DNA of 64,000 nt. Origin: Agarilytica rhodophyticola (lineage in GTDB: Bacteria > Pseudomonadota > Gammaproteobacteria > Pseudomonadales > Cellvibrionaceae). The notes beneath the pieces are model-generated. The model was not told the DNA's origin. It saw nothing but the letters and a program-made list of their open reading frames with translations, and did not search any database. The position numbers were made by a program, and so were the translations under genes. This document shows, one piece after another, positions 28,703 to 37,934 of this stretch. Location: contig NZ_CP020038.1 of the NCBI RefSeq assembly GCF_002157225.2, positions 6,654,991 to 6,718,990 of the forward strand, written 5' to 3'. Every line of letters starts with the position of its first letter. Positions within the stretch are counted from its first letter, which is position 1.

Positions 28703-30298
28703 TTAAATCACATTTATTTTGGCCATAACTTTCAGCCACAACACATCTAGACTAATAATAAAGAAGTGAAAAACCATAACACCGGTTAAACAAAAGCCTA
28801 GCGACATCCAGAGTAATTTACGGCGGTTACTATTGCGGTATTGGATATCATCTGTAGTATAGATATGACCAACAACTGCTAATGGTTGTTGACCGAGTAC
28901 ATTTGTAATACTGGATACACCTCTTACACCCGAGTCTAAAAACTCTGCTGCCAACATTAAACCTGCGCCAACACCAAATGATAGAATAAAGCCCATCGCC
29001 AATAATTTCTTGCGATCTGGCTTTACGGGTTTATCTGGAACGGAAGGCGGCTCTATCAGCTTAAAGCTCCCAGCCTTATTCTCTGCTTCCATGTTTTGCG
29101 CAATATTAGCTTCCAGTTGTTTGGAACGTAACTCTTGATATTTTTCCAGTTTGTTATTGTAATCCCTCGTCATCTCATCGTAGTTACGCTTAACCTGATG
29201 AGTCCTCATCACTCGCTGATTGTAGTCAGCCAAATCTTTCTCAAGCCTAACTCTGCGATTAGAATTGCGCTCCAATTCTTTTTCCGTAGCAACAATACGC
29301 GTTCTAATTTGACGATATAACGGATTAATCGCATCATCGTCGCTAACATCACCATTAGCCTTAGTTGCAACAACCTCTTTTTCGGCGATCGCTATCTCCT
29401 TTTTCAAGCGCACGATATCAGGGTGTGACTCAGAATAGCCGATAATAAGCTTGGAATATTGATCCTTTAACTCTACTAGGCGTTGACGAGGTGTAATAGT
29501 TCGTCCCGATGTATCAGAAGAATACTGAACGTAGGGTGATATATTAGAAAGCTCTATATTGAGCGAGTGAACACGGTCAGTAAGACGCACCCCCTCATCT
29601 TGAGTAGTGATAATTTGGGTTTCAAGACGCTCAATAGTCGTGAGATTAAACTGTAAAAGCTCGGGTAGACTATCCCCATACTCTACTTTAAATTCCGCAA
29701 TTTTATTTTCAATTTCCTGCACACGGCTTTGCATCCGATCCGCTTCTTCTTTTAGAAACTGAGCTGTATCGTCTGCCTTACTGGTACGTGCTTTAATATT
29801 TTCTTCAAGAAAAAGTGTCGTTAGCTCGTTCGTAACGCGCTGCGCTATTTGTGGGTCGCGATCCATAAAAGATACGATAAATGCAACATTAGCACGACTG
29901 GATTGTCCCCATTGCCCAGGCACTTCTGCCTCGATCATTTGCACTCCCATGCTGTTGCGAAAATCTTCTGCCAGCTGAGACATTGAAACTTTATCGCGCA
30001 TATCCAGGTAAAGGTTGTGATCTTCTATAAGATCCATAATCTTGGCGCTGGTCATAATCCTTTGACGAGTAGTTTCTATCTGCTGTTCAACCAAGCCCTT
30101 TACAGTGGATTTCACAAGGTCTTCAGGAATTTCCTGACCTTGGATAAGAATCACACCTTCGGATCTAAAGATTGGTGGCAGCGTCATGGTCACGGCTACG
30201 CTAATGAATAGCAGTACAGGTACCGTGAATATAAATAACATTTTTCTACGTCGTAGAATATCGATGTAATCTTCTATCGATGGGCCAGTTTCTTCCAT
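28703..30298 (-). CDS. XrtA-system chain-length determinant (Wzz/GNVR) protein
   Basis: This is a 531-residue polysaccharide co-polymerase. An N-terminal membrane segment (about residues 19-40) precedes a long periplasmic part with strong coiled-coil character (about 170-390). A Pro-rich PSVPDKPVKPDRKK stretch leads into a second membrane segment near 430-450. A third hydrophobic segment lies at about 495-520, which is typical of the exosortase-associated form. It controls polymer length with the ATPase encoded just downstream. The N-terminal EDYIDILRRRK opening is characteristic of the Wzz family. Confidence 0.9.
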   Translation of the reverse strand: MEETGPSIEDYIDILRRRKMLFIFTVPVLLFISVAVTMTLPPIFRSEGVILIQGQEIPEDLVKSTVKGLVEQQIETTRQRIMTSAKIMDLIEDHNLYLDMRDKVSMSQLAEDFRNSMGVQMIEAEVPGQWGQSSRANVAFIVSFMDRDPQIAQRVTNELTTLFLEENIKARTSKADDTAQFLKEEADRMQSRVQEIENKIAEFKVEYGDSLPELLQFNLTTIERLETQIITTQDEGVRLTDRVHSLNIELSNISPYVQYSSDTSGRTITPRQRLVELKDQYSKLIIGYSESHPDIVRLKKEIAIAEKEVVATKANGDVSDDDAINPLYRQIRTRIVATEKELERNSNRRVRLEKDLADYNQRVMRTHQVKRNYDEMTRDYNNKLEKYQELRSKQLEANIAQNMEAENKAGSFKLIEPPSVPDKPVKPDRKKLLAMGFILSFGVGAGLMLAAEFLDSGVRGVSSITNVLGQQPLAVVGHIYTTDDIQYRNSNRRKLLWMSLGFCLTGVMVFHFFIISLDVLWLKVMAKINVI

Positions 30299-30334
30299 AA
30301 TAACTTGCTTTTTAGTTCTTTAAATAAATGATAC

Positions 30335-31261
30335 TTATTGCTTTGAGTCTGGTGATTCGTCCGAATTGAGAACCGAACCTAGTAAATTATCTAGATCCGG
30401 TGCGTCGTATGCGTTTTCTCCAAATTGGCGCAGGGGCGTTTGGCCTAATGCTAGTAAGCCTCCTTCTGCACGCTCTTTCAATACACCTCGCAGATAATCC
30501 TCATTCACTATACGCAACTCATCGGCAAAGGAAAATGATAATGCAGTATCGCATAACACGTTAATCAGACGAGGGACACCTCTGCTAGCGGCATGTATCA
30601 GCATGTAAGCATGAGGAGTAAAAACATCTTCCGTTGCACCAGCCATCACCAAGCGATGCTTAATATAAGCAACCGTTTCTTTGGGCGACAGTGCCGCAAT
30701 ATGATAATCCGCCACTACCCGCTGAGAAAACTGCATAAGCTCTGGCTTCATCAACAAATCACGCAGCTGAGGTTGTCCTACTAAGATTATTTGTAGGCAT
30801 TGCTCAGTAATCGTATTGAGATTAGAGAGCATGCGCAATTCTTCCAGTAAACCTAAGCCTAGGTTTTGTGCTTCATCGACAATGAGAACCGTTCGCTCTT
30901 TACTGTCAAACTGCTTCTGCAGAAACTGAGTAAACCCTTCATATTGTGCAACAGGGTTTTCATCGCGGTATTCTTGCCCAAATGCATGCATTACCCAAGG
31001 TAGTAATTGCCCCATATTGGCATGAGTATTTGTAATTAAGCCTATCCTAACACCGTCATGCAGTTGTTCGAGCATATGACGGACAATTGTTGTTTTGCCA
31101 CTACCCACTTCGCCAGTAATCACTGTAAACCCTGACTGGCTGAGCACACCATATTCCAGCATGGATAGTGCTGTCGAGTGGGTTTGCCCCATGTAGAGTA
31201 GCTCTGGGTCAAAGGTTAGAGAAAATGGTTTTTTGTTAAAACCGTAAAAAGATTCATACAT
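30335..31261 (-). CDS. XrtA-associated ExeA-like AAA ATPase
   Basis: This 308-residue ATPase is of the ExeA/general secretion type. It opens with the family motif MYESFYGFNKKPFSLTFDP, has Walker A GEVGSGKTT (about residues 50-58) and Walker B TVLIVDEAQNL, and a sensor region with GVPRLINVL. There is no peptidoglycan-binding C-terminal domain. It is the first gene of the four-gene leftward set ending in xrtA, with 36 bp to the chain-length gene. Its exact job is unknown; it is thought to support assembly or export of the exosortase-linked polysaccharide. Confidence 0.9.
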   Translation of the reverse strand: MYESFYGFNKKPFSLTFDPELLYMGQTHSTALSMLEYGVLSQSGFTVITGEVGSGKTTIVRHMLEQLHDGVRIGLITNTHANMGQLLPWVMHAFGQEYRDENPVAQYEGFTQFLQKQFDSKERTVLIVDEAQNLGLGLLEELRMLSNLNTITEQCLQIILVGQPQLRDLLMKPELMQFSQRVVADYHIAALSPKETVAYIKHRLVMAGATEDVFTPHAYMLIHAASRGVPRLINVLCDTALSFSFADELRIVNEDYLRGVLKERAEGGLLALGQTPLRQFGENAYDAPDLDNLLGSVLNSDESPDSKQ

Positions 31262-31845
31262 TAGAGCAATGATTTCCAGAAAAACCTGTGAAAATCCAGG
31301 ATAGTTTCAATTTAGAGAACATTTATCAACAAAGTGCATTGTCAATACGGATGTAACTCTTTACTTACTTTAATTACCGCTTGTGGTGTTACAGTACCAG
31401 CACCTGTTGAAACTGTGGTTACCACTTCTTTAATAACATTATAGCGCGCTCGTGCTATCCCCCCTAGAGCCTGTTGTTACTAATTGCATAATCCTCGCGA
31501 CAGATAAAAGATGCTACAAAGAGAATACAAGCCGGCTGGCATAAAACTTTTAAAATGCCATTTACACCACACATTGAGTGTAAAAGTTCTCGATAATTCA
31601 AATGCTTACAGCAATATATCCGCCATTGATCATACCAATTTACAAGTATTATCGCTTGTGTATTAAACGAAGCTTACTCATAGATATATTAAGTTCACAT
31701 ATAGATACGATATTAGCGATAGAAAACGATCTCAAGTACAGGTTATCTGTCGTAAGCATACCTAGCTTACGCTTACAGCAATTTAGATGCCAGGTGAGAT
31801 TATCCAAATAAGAAGCAGCAACAACCAGCCACTCTTTTGGAACAC
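31262..31845. other. Intergenic region between the XrtA operon and the SCO gene
   Basis: These 584 bp presumably hold the promoter of the leftward exosortase operon. They include a 7-bp stem (CGTAAGC / GCTTACG) near 31750 and a TTTACAC / GTGTAAA stem near 31570. A short reading-frame remnant is listed separately. No intact gene is supported. Confidence 0.5.
31342..31476 (-). pseudogene. Possible gene relic (44-codon frame without a start)
   Basis: On the minus strand a 44-codon frame bounded by stops encodes a protein-like sequence including ARARYNVIKEVVTTVS and ending in VSKELHPY. It has no ATG and no ribosome site and begins right after a TAA. I recognise no family. It may be the tail of a lost gene or chance. 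Confidence 0.2.
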
Positions 31846-32553
31846 CTAAAATTGAGTCACTATGGATTGAAAAGTTGTTTTGAGCTTAGCCAATTCAAAA
31901 GGAGGTTTAAAAAAGCCATGATAATGGCCTTTAGGGTTTATCAAAATCAGATTACCCGTATGATCGATGGTGTAGTCTTCATCTAGCACCACTTTTTGAA
32001 AAGCAACATTAACATTGCGCGTGAGGCTCATAATGTCGAGAAACTCCCCTGTAACACCGGTGAAATCGGGGTTGAAGTAGGTGACATACTCTGCCAACTT
32101 TTCGGGTGTGTCACGAGCGGGATCAACACTTACCATCAGGATTTGGGTTTGCTTTGCAATATCCGTATCCAATTGTTTTACAACCTGCGCAAGCTTAGCC
32201 AGAGTTGTGGGGCATATATCCGGACAATGAGTAAATCCAAAAAATACCAATGACCAGCGTCCTTGTATATTTGCCAAATTAAATTCTTGGTTGTTGTGAT
32301 CAACTAAACTGAATTCTTTAATTATTCGCGGGGATTCAAAGACAATGGCACCATTTATCCTCAATTCCTCTGCCGACATCACTCGAGGTGATGTTATCTT
32401 GTGCAAAAACATTCCCATAAACATCGAAACAACAACCAGTATGGATACAATAGTGATCCATATGCCTCTCTTTTGCTTTTTCAAAATAGGATTATCTGAG
32501 GGGCCGTCAACATTTCCGCTGGAATTATTGTCGATGTTTGTCACGTCCATCAT
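31846..32553 (-). CDS. SCO1/SenC family copper chaperone for cytochrome oxidase
   Basis: This 235-residue protein has one N-terminal membrane anchor (about 30-50) and a periplasmic thioredoxin-fold domain. The copper ligands are visible: the CPDICP motif and a His in TIDHTGN. It helps load the CuA site of cytochrome c oxidase subunit II. Its start overlaps the cyoE stop by four bases (ATGA type), so it is the last gene of the leftward haem-A and oxidase assembly group. Confidence 0.93.
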   Translation of the reverse strand: MMDVTNIDNNSSGNVDGPSDNPILKKQKRGIWITIVSILVVVSMFMGMFLHKITSPRVMSAEELRINGAIVFESPRIIKEFSLVDHNNQEFNLANIQGRWSLVFFGFTHCPDICPTTLAKLAQVVKQLDTDIAKQTQILMVSVDPARDTPEKLAEYVTYFNPDFTGVTGEFLDIMSLTRNVNVAFQKVVLDEDYTIDHTGNLILINPKGHYHGFFKPPFELAKLKTTFQSIVTQF

Positions 32554-33467
32554 AGGTTCACCGGAAATGCATAATGATCAATGAGCATAATGATAAACAG
32601 GGCCATTAAGTAAATAATGGAGTAGCGGAATGCATCCATACCTGCATTAGGTGCGCTACCAACCATAAGCACAATAGAATAATACAAGAAGCCCAGCCCC
32701 AAAATAACAGCGCCAACTAGGTAGAAAACATTGAGCATACCCGTAACGAAGGGCAACAAAGACACAGCTAGTAATATCAGAGTGTAAAGAACAATATGAA
32801 ACTTGGTATAGCTCTCGCCGTGAGTGACTGGCAGCATTGGTATTTCAGCGTTTGCATATTCCGCTTTACGATGCACCGCTAATGCCCAAAAATGTGGTGG
32901 TGTCCAAGCAAAAATTATAAGTACAAGTAGCAAAGCATGGCCGTGAACTTCACCAGTAACGGCAGTCCATCCTAAAAGAGGAGGCGCAGCTCCTGCTAGT
33001 CCACCAATAACAATGTTTTGGGGCGTTGTTCTCTTTAGAAACATGGTATAAACCAAGGCATATCCAACCAGAGATGCAAGCGTCAGCCAAGCTGTTAGGG
33101 CGTTCACCCAAACCAAAAGCACAAATAAACCAAGCACCCCCATTACAAACGCAAAGATTATGGCATCTCGTGGTGCAACACGGCCTTTCGCTACAGGTCG
33201 ATTAAAAGTTCGAGCCATTTTTAGGTCGATATGGCGGTCGACAAGGTGGTTAACAGCGGCAGCAGAGCCTGCACACAAAGCAATACCAAGATTGCCAAGA
33301 ATCACAATATCCAGAGGAACCATACCCGGAACAGAGAGCAGCATGCCAATGAAGGAAGTCAGCAACATAAGCGCAACAACACTGGGTTTACAAAGCTCCA
33401 AATAATCCCGCCAAGTAGTGGACTGACTTACATTGGCTTGCTCTACTCTTGTACTCGATTCTGTCAT
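32550..33467 (-). CDS. cyoE: Protohaem IX farnesyltransferase (haem O synthase)
   Basis: This 305-residue UbiA-superfamily membrane enzyme converts haem B to haem O with farnesyl diphosphate. The catalytic Asp-rich motif is visible as VDRHIDLKMARTFNRP (about 76-91), with the second region HRKAEYANAEIPM. There are about nine membrane segments. It sits between ctaA, one base apart, and the SCO gene with a four-base overlap. It thus supplies haem O to the adjacent haem A synthase. Confidence 0.96.
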   Translation of the reverse strand: MTESSTRVEQANVSQSTTWRDYLELCKPSVVALMLLTSFIGMLLSVPGMVPLDIVILGNLGIALCAGSAAAVNHLVDRHIDLKMARTFNRPVAKGRVAPRDAIIFAFVMGVLGLFVLLVWVNALTAWLTLASLVGYALVYTMFLKRTTPQNIVIGGLAGAAPPLLGWTAVTGEVHGHALLLVLIIFAWTPPHFWALAVHRKAEYANAEIPMLPVTHGESYTKFHIVLYTLILLAVSLLPFVTGMLNVFYLVGAVILGLGFLYYSIVLMVGSAPNAGMDAFRYSIIYLMALFIIMLIDHYAFPVNL

Positions 33468-33468
33468 T

Positions 33469-34641
33469 TTATATTGTCTTAACCGTGTGAATACGATGGT
33501 TGATAGTGATCACCGTCATTAGCAAAATTGCGCCGACAGCATTATGCACAACCGCGATAAATAAGGGCAAGCTCATTACGACATTGAGAATTCCCAATGT
33601 TATCTGAAGAGCGAGAACAGCAAGCAGAACAACAGTAAAGTTTCTAGCTTGCGGATAGCCTGAACACCACAGCCGATATGCGAATAAGCCAATAATACAC
33701 AGCACAAAAATAGCACCAATGCGATGGCTGAGGTGGATAGCAACACGCGCTATATTATCTAGCTGCCCCCCAAGATAGTTAGGGCCGATATCTTGCAGGA
33801 AATTGAAGCCATCGGCAAATGATGCCTCTGGCCACAAGGAATTTTGGCACAAAGGAAAATCCGGACAGGCAAGTGCCGCATAATTGGATGATACCCAACC
33901 ACCCAGTGCGATCTGGATTATAACAGCCACCAGCGCTAACCATGCAATTGGCCGTAAACGCATAAACGAGATAACCGCATTCGCATCTGCATACCAGTGC
34001 AAACCTGCAACCCGCTGAAATAGCAGCCATAATAAGCTTAAGGTGCTAAATCCTCCTAATAAATGCAGTGTTACCACCTGAGGCCAGAGGTTTAACGTAA
34101 CAGTCCACATACCGAAAAAGCCCTGTAAAATCACCAGACCAGCAATTAACGCGGGTAATTTAAAAGATGCAGAGCCAATCTTAGCTCTGGCGGCTAATCG
34201 GGCCAAATTTAGAAAGTATGCACCTACTAACAGCCATAAATAAAAATCCATATCGTCGCCAATCGCAATCCTTGCGATAGTTCCAGCAACAAGCACAATC
34301 AGTAATATCAGCACGCTACCTTTAGGCTGCTTCTCTTCGGCACCACGATAGGCATAGAAAAATATCGCTAGTATTAATAACCCTAAACTTGACGCAATAA
34401 TTCTATGCAGCTGCTCAGGCCACGTTTTGTGATGCTCAACAGGTGTATCAACAAACTTTTCATTGGCAATGGCAACATCACTATCACTGGTTGGCACCCA
34501 CAAATGACCATAACAAGTAGGCCAATCGGGGCAACCAAGTCCTGCATCCGCAAGGCGAGTAAAAGCACCTAATACAACGACAGTTAATGCTAACAATACG
34601 GAAATAATGCTTAGCCGGGATAAGGTTTTATTCATCGTCAA
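33469..34641 (-). CDS. ctaA: Haem A synthase CtaA/COX15
   Basis: This 390-residue inner-membrane protein with about eight helices oxidises the haem O methyl group to give haem A. Conserved histidines of the family are visible in EQLHRIIASSLG, HLLGGFSTL, HLSHRIGA and HNAVGAILL. The motifs GCPDWPTCYGH and ACPDFPLCQ carry the cysteine pairs typical of one subgroup. It precedes cyoE directly and follows the SCO-like gene by eight bases. Confidence 0.95.
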   Translation of the reverse strand: MTMNKTLSRLSIISVLLALTVVVLGAFTRLADAGLGCPDWPTCYGHLWVPTSDSDVAIANEKFVDTPVEHHKTWPEQLHRIIASSLGLLILAIFFYAYRGAEEKQPKGSVLILLIVLVAGTIARIAIGDDMDFYLWLLVGAYFLNLARLAARAKIGSASFKLPALIAGLVILQGFFGMWTVTLNLWPQVVTLHLLGGFSTLSLLWLLFQRVAGLHWYADANAVISFMRLRPIAWLALVAVIIQIALGGWVSSNYAALACPDFPLCQNSLWPEASFADGFNFLQDIGPNYLGGQLDNIARVAIHLSHRIGAIFVLCIIGLFAYRLWCSGYPQARNFTVVLLAVLALQITLGILNVVMSLPLFIAVVHNAVGAILLMTVITINHRIHTVKTI

Positions 34642-34649
34642 TTCAATAA

Positions 34650-35264
34650 TTACTGATAGTCAATAGAGTATTTGAGAGCACGCTTGATATCTTTTAACAG
34701 CTCATTACCGTGTTGTTTCTCCGTGTATATCATCATCGCCACACCCTCTTGATCCACTAGAAGATAGTAAGGCTGACTCAAGGTTTGCTGAATGATGGGA
34801 GACTGCTCGATCCAGTGCAGCCAGTCTCTTTTCGAGACACTGACATGCTTTAGCAAAGGGTGCTCGGGCTTGATTTTTTCAGCGTAAGCATCACTCTTAG
34901 TGCCGCCGTAACTCACCAAATACCGTTCTAGTCGTCCACTTTTATCAGCTAAGCGGATGTGTACCTGCCGCGTTGTATATAGGTTTTTTTCACAAGCTGC
35001 GTCACACGTTTCACCCAAAGGTAGCAGAAGACGCCATTTCTTATCGCTTGTAACCGACTCCCATTGCTCTGCGGGCATAATCTCTTTTATTGACAGGGGT
35101 TTCTCCATTAGCACGCCATTATTAACTGTGTTACTGGGTACTCCGATACCTGTGAAGAACATAATATAAGCGGCAGCAACAGGCATAACTGATACTGCCA
35201 GCACCAATAATAATGTGCGGCGACCTTTTTTCTGGGCTTGCTCATCCGATATTGCGGCTGTCAT
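34650..35264 (-). CDS. Membrane-anchored SCO-like protein of the oxidase operon
   Basis: This 204-residue protein has one N-terminal membrane segment (about 17-38) and a periplasmic domain. It matches the uncharacterised protein commonly found between SURF1 and CtaA genes in gammaproteobacteria. Cys87 and Cys91 form a CxxxC (ETCDAACEKN) placed like the SCO metal-binding pair, and the later LVDQEGVAMMIY segment resembles a thioredoxin-fold strand. The SCO histidine is not obvious. A role in copper delivery or thiol reduction for the oxidase is inferred from neighbours and the CxxxC. It overlaps the SURF1 stop by one base. Confidence 0.75.
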   Translation of the reverse strand: MTAAISDEQAQKKGRRTLLLVLAVSVMPVAAAYIMFFTGIGVPSNTVNNGVLMEKPLSIKEIMPAEQWESVTSDKKWRLLLPLGETCDAACEKNLYTTRQVHIRLADKSGRLERYLVSYGGTKSDAYAEKIKPEHPLLKHVSVSKRDWLHWIEQSPIIQQTLSQPYYLLVDQEGVAMMIYTEKQHGNELLKDIKRALKYSIDYQ

Positions 35265-36004
35265 CAGGACTCACGTCCTCCTTTCAATAATTGCATAAGG
35301 TTCGTACTTGCAAATAAGTACATAATAATTAATACCACGGCCATTAAACCCCATTGAAAGGCATAGCCATAATGCTTTGCCGAGGAAGCATTGATAGGCC
35401 GCCAAATAACATCAAGAGCACCTGGACTATCAGGATCTATACGCAATAACTTAGGATAGAGTTCTAACTCACTTTGGCGGCTAAGTATGGGTATATCAAC
35501 TTCGAGAATTTTGTGTGGCCAGCTCTTCGCGCGGGTCTCAGCTTCACGAATTAATTTAGAATCACTCGGCACCACTAGAACGCCGGTGATCCTAACATTA
35601 TTAGCGGGAGTTTCAAATGTGGGAACGTAATCACGCCTAGGGGAACCTAACACCCAGCCACGGTCAACACTCACTATTTCCCCATCTTCGCTGGCAAAAG
35701 GCATGATGACGTTATAACCTAGTTGGCCATTATAAATTTGGTTTTCTTTTAACCAATACTTTTTTATTAAGAATTTACCAGAAGCGTAAACCCTGACGAA
35801 GCGCCGATTTTTAAAATTTACATCCTCGTTCAGTGGAATCGCTTGCGCAGTTTGTTGTGACTTCCATTGCTGAGCCAGTACTTTCTTTTCTTCTGCTCGC
35901 TCAATTTGCCAAAAACACAAACGCAGTAGAATTGGGAAAAGAAAAACCACACTTAAGGTGAGCTTCCAGTTAAAATCGAAAGTTAGCTTCTGATTTGCGG
36001 TCAT
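35264..36004 (-). CDS. SURF1 family cytochrome oxidase assembly protein
   Basis: This 246-residue protein has the SURF1 layout: an N-terminal membrane segment (about 15-30), a periplasmic domain and a C-terminal membrane segment (about 215-235). Family blocks seen are LRLCFWQIERAEEK, YNVIMPFASEDG followed by VDRGWV, and the C-terminal HYGYAFQWG. SURF1 helps insert haem A into subunit I. It is followed on the same strand by the SCO-like gene, and faces away from the small plus-strand gene at 36108. Confidence 0.92.
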   Translation of the reverse strand: MTANQKLTFDFNWKLTLSVVFLFPILLRLCFWQIERAEEKKVLAQQWKSQQTAQAIPLNEDVNFKNRRFVRVYASGKFLIKKYWLKENQIYNGQLGYNVIMPFASEDGEIVSVDRGWVLGSPRRDYVPTFETPANNVRITGVLVVPSDSKLIREAETRAKSWPHKILEVDIPILSRQSELELYPKLLRIDPDSPGALDVIWRPINASSAKHYGYAFQWGLMAVVLIIMYLFASTNLMQLLKGGRES

Positions 36005-36107
36005 ATGGCTTCTTGTTGATATTTATATCTTTGCTATCTATGAGTTGGCACTTTTATAGTTCACAACTCACACAGGTTTATTAAACACGGTTAATCGAGA
36101 GATACAC

Positions 36108-36356
36108 ATGGGCTTAAAGGTTTTAATTGTTATAGAGTTTATATTGTTGTTAGCTTGCCTCAGCGGCGGCTTCGTATTTCTTATGAAGGATATCAGCGTT
36201 CCCGATTCAAAACGAACGCTTTATATACTGGGTACCAGGATAGTAGTAGCAGCTTTACTTATGCTAACGATTGGCTATGGAATTCAAACGGGTAAACTGA
36301 AGAATACGGCTCCCTGGGACCGCCATAAAATGGCGGCCCCAGAGCAAACTAACTAG
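36108..36356 (+). CDS. DUF2909-type twin transmembrane protein
   Basis: This 82-residue protein has two hydrophobic helices (about 4-25 and 44-61) joined by a short polar loop. It matches the small twin-transmembrane (DUF2909) proteins that sit next to cytochrome oxidase genes in Pseudomonas-like bacteria. The start has no strong ribosome site. It is the only plus-strand gene inside the oxidase cluster. Its stop overlaps the coxC stop on the other strand by four bases (CTAG). Function is unknown; a small oxidase-associated role is a guess from position. Confidence 0.8.
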   Translation: MGLKVLIVIEFILLLACLSGGFVFLMKDISVPDSKRTLYILGTRIVVAALLMLTIGYGIQTGKLKNTAPWDRHKMAAPEQTN

Positions 36357-37273
36357 CCTAAAATATATACAAAAAGAAATAAACCAACCCATACAACATC
36401 AACAAAGTGCCAGTACCAGCTAGAAGCTTCGAAGCCAAAGCAGTCGTGATGATTGAAATGGTTTTTAAACATAGAACGCAGCCACTGCACCAGCAGCATA
36501 AAAGTACCTAAGGTTACGTGCAAACCATGGAAACCCGTCAGTAGGAAAAAGGTTGTTCCGTAAGCACCAGAGTCAATGGTTAAACCCACATGATAAGCAT
36601 GAATATACTCTTCGGCCTGCAAGAACAAGAAAATGATACCGAGGGCAACGGTAATACCTAACCAAAGATTAAAGCCCTTTTTATTATCATTCTTAAGTGC
36701 TGTATGCGCAAAATGAACAGTGAAACTTGAAGTGATCAGAACCAAAGTGTTCCAGAAGGGTAACCAACCAAACCAATTAGTTAAACCTGGGTTACTCATA
36801 TTTTCACCTGGGCCAGTTACAGTAGCTTTATCACCATTTAAAGCCTGATCTGGTGTAGTCATCAGCGGCCATTCTGCCTGGAAGTTATTCCACAATAATT
36901 CTGACGTAGCACCAGAAGATAGGTTTGGCAACGAATGCATACGTAAATAGTAAAGACCGCCAAAGAAGGCAGCGAAAAACATCACTTCAGAGAAAATAAA
37001 CCAGCCCATACCCCAAACATATGAGCGCTTTAATTGCATACTGTTGAGTCCGCGAATATTTTCGTCGATAACAGCTGCAAACCACTGGTATAAGACATAG
37101 CAAAAGAATGCCAGCCCCAAAACAAAAACAGTAACGCCACTGCCATCTACACCGGCCTTGACGTCATTGAGCCATCCACCTAAACCAAATACGGTCAAAA
37201 ACAGACCGATTGAGGCGAACAGAGGTAATTTACTCTGTTCTGGTACGTAATAATTTTCGTGTTTGTGATCCAT
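36353..37273 (-). CDS. coxC: Cytochrome c oxidase subunit III
   Basis: This 306-residue inner-membrane protein has seven helices. Family motifs include WGMGWFIFSEVMFFAAFF, the QAEEYIHAYH segment and GFHGLHVTLG, ending with SSWYWHFVDVVWVGLF (described in part). It belongs to the aa3-type oxidase with subunits I and II encoded upstream in the same leftward run. It is separated from ctaG by 24 bp. An extended loop near residues 120-165 is longer than in mitochondrial forms but common in gammaproteobacteria. Confidence 0.96.
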   Translation of the reverse strand: MDHKHENYYVPEQSKLPLFASIGLFLTVFGLGGWLNDVKAGVDGSGVTVFVLGLAFFCYVLYQWFAAVIDENIRGLNSMQLKRSYVWGMGWFIFSEVMFFAAFFGGLYYLRMHSLPNLSSGATSELLWNNFQAEWPLMTTPDQALNGDKATVTGPGENMSNPGLTNWFGWLPFWNTLVLITSSFTVHFAHTALKNDNKKGFNLWLGITVALGIIFLFLQAEEYIHAYHVGLTIDSGAYGTTFFLLTGFHGLHVTLGTFMLLVQWLRSMFKNHFNHHDCFGFEASSWYWHFVDVVWVGLFLFVYILG

Positions 37274-37297
37274 AGTCGTCTATTGCCCCGCTGAATT

Positions 37298-37921
37298 CTA
37301 TAGATTTTTTGCGGTTATTATTAAAGGTTCGTTTATGTGATTTGCCGCCTGTGACGTATCTGCTTTTGCTTTCTCACCTGCAGGCATCATATCGGTTATG
37401 TCAAACAGGCTGTACGATAAAGTGATCGTCTTTACCCCGCGAGGTAGATCTTGATCGACAATGAATTGCAGTCCCAGCTCTGCTTCTTCACCAGGCTCTA
37501 AGGTCTGGCTGTTAAAACAAAAACATTCGGTTTTATGAAAGTAATCTGTTGCATTCTTTGGCGCTAAACTAGGAATAGCCTGCGCAATCATTACATTTTT
37601 GGTGGGATTACGAGCGATAAAATATGTATTTACCGCCTCCCCCGGGTGAACATCTACAGAGAATTCTTTCGGCTTAAATCCCCAAGGCATACTGTCATTG
37701 TTAATGGTAACAAATTGAACAGTGACCGTGCGGCTAGTGTCAACCTCAGCAGCAACAGCCTCATACTTACCTTTGGTTTTACCGTTAAGCCCCGTCACTT
37801 CACAAAACAAATCATACAATGGCGGCATCACCCAAATCGCAAATGCAAACATTACAACGGAAAAGCCAAACAGCTTTGCCATGGTCATTTGAACATTTTG
37901 CTTATCGTCTTTTGCCGCCAT
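37298..37921 (-). CDS. ctaG: Cytochrome c oxidase assembly protein CtaG/Cox11
   Basis: This 207-residue protein has one N-terminal membrane segment (about 13-35) and a periplasmic immunoglobulin-like domain. The copper-binding motif CFCF (in KTECFCFNSQ) is present, with the downstream LEPGEEAELGLQF block. It inserts copper into the CuB site of subunit I. It lies between the subunit I and III genes, 13 bp after coxA, which is the standard order. Confidence 0.95.
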   Translation of the reverse strand: MAAKDDKQNVQMTMAKLFGFSVVMFAFAIWVMPPLYDLFCEVTGLNGKTKGKYEAVAAEVDTSRTVTVQFVTINNDSMPWGFKPKEFSVDVHPGEAVNTYFIARNPTKNVMIAQAIPSLAPKNATDYFHKTECFCFNSQTLEPGEEAELGLQFIVDQDLPRGVKTITLSYSLFDITDMMPAGEKAKADTSQAANHINEPLIITAKNL

Positions 37922-37934
37922 ATCAATCCTCTAC

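Noticed and set aside
31602-31811. Rightward 69-codon open frame in the spacer before the SCO gene
   Set aside because: No ribosome site, no recognisable family, and composition like random AT-rich DNA.
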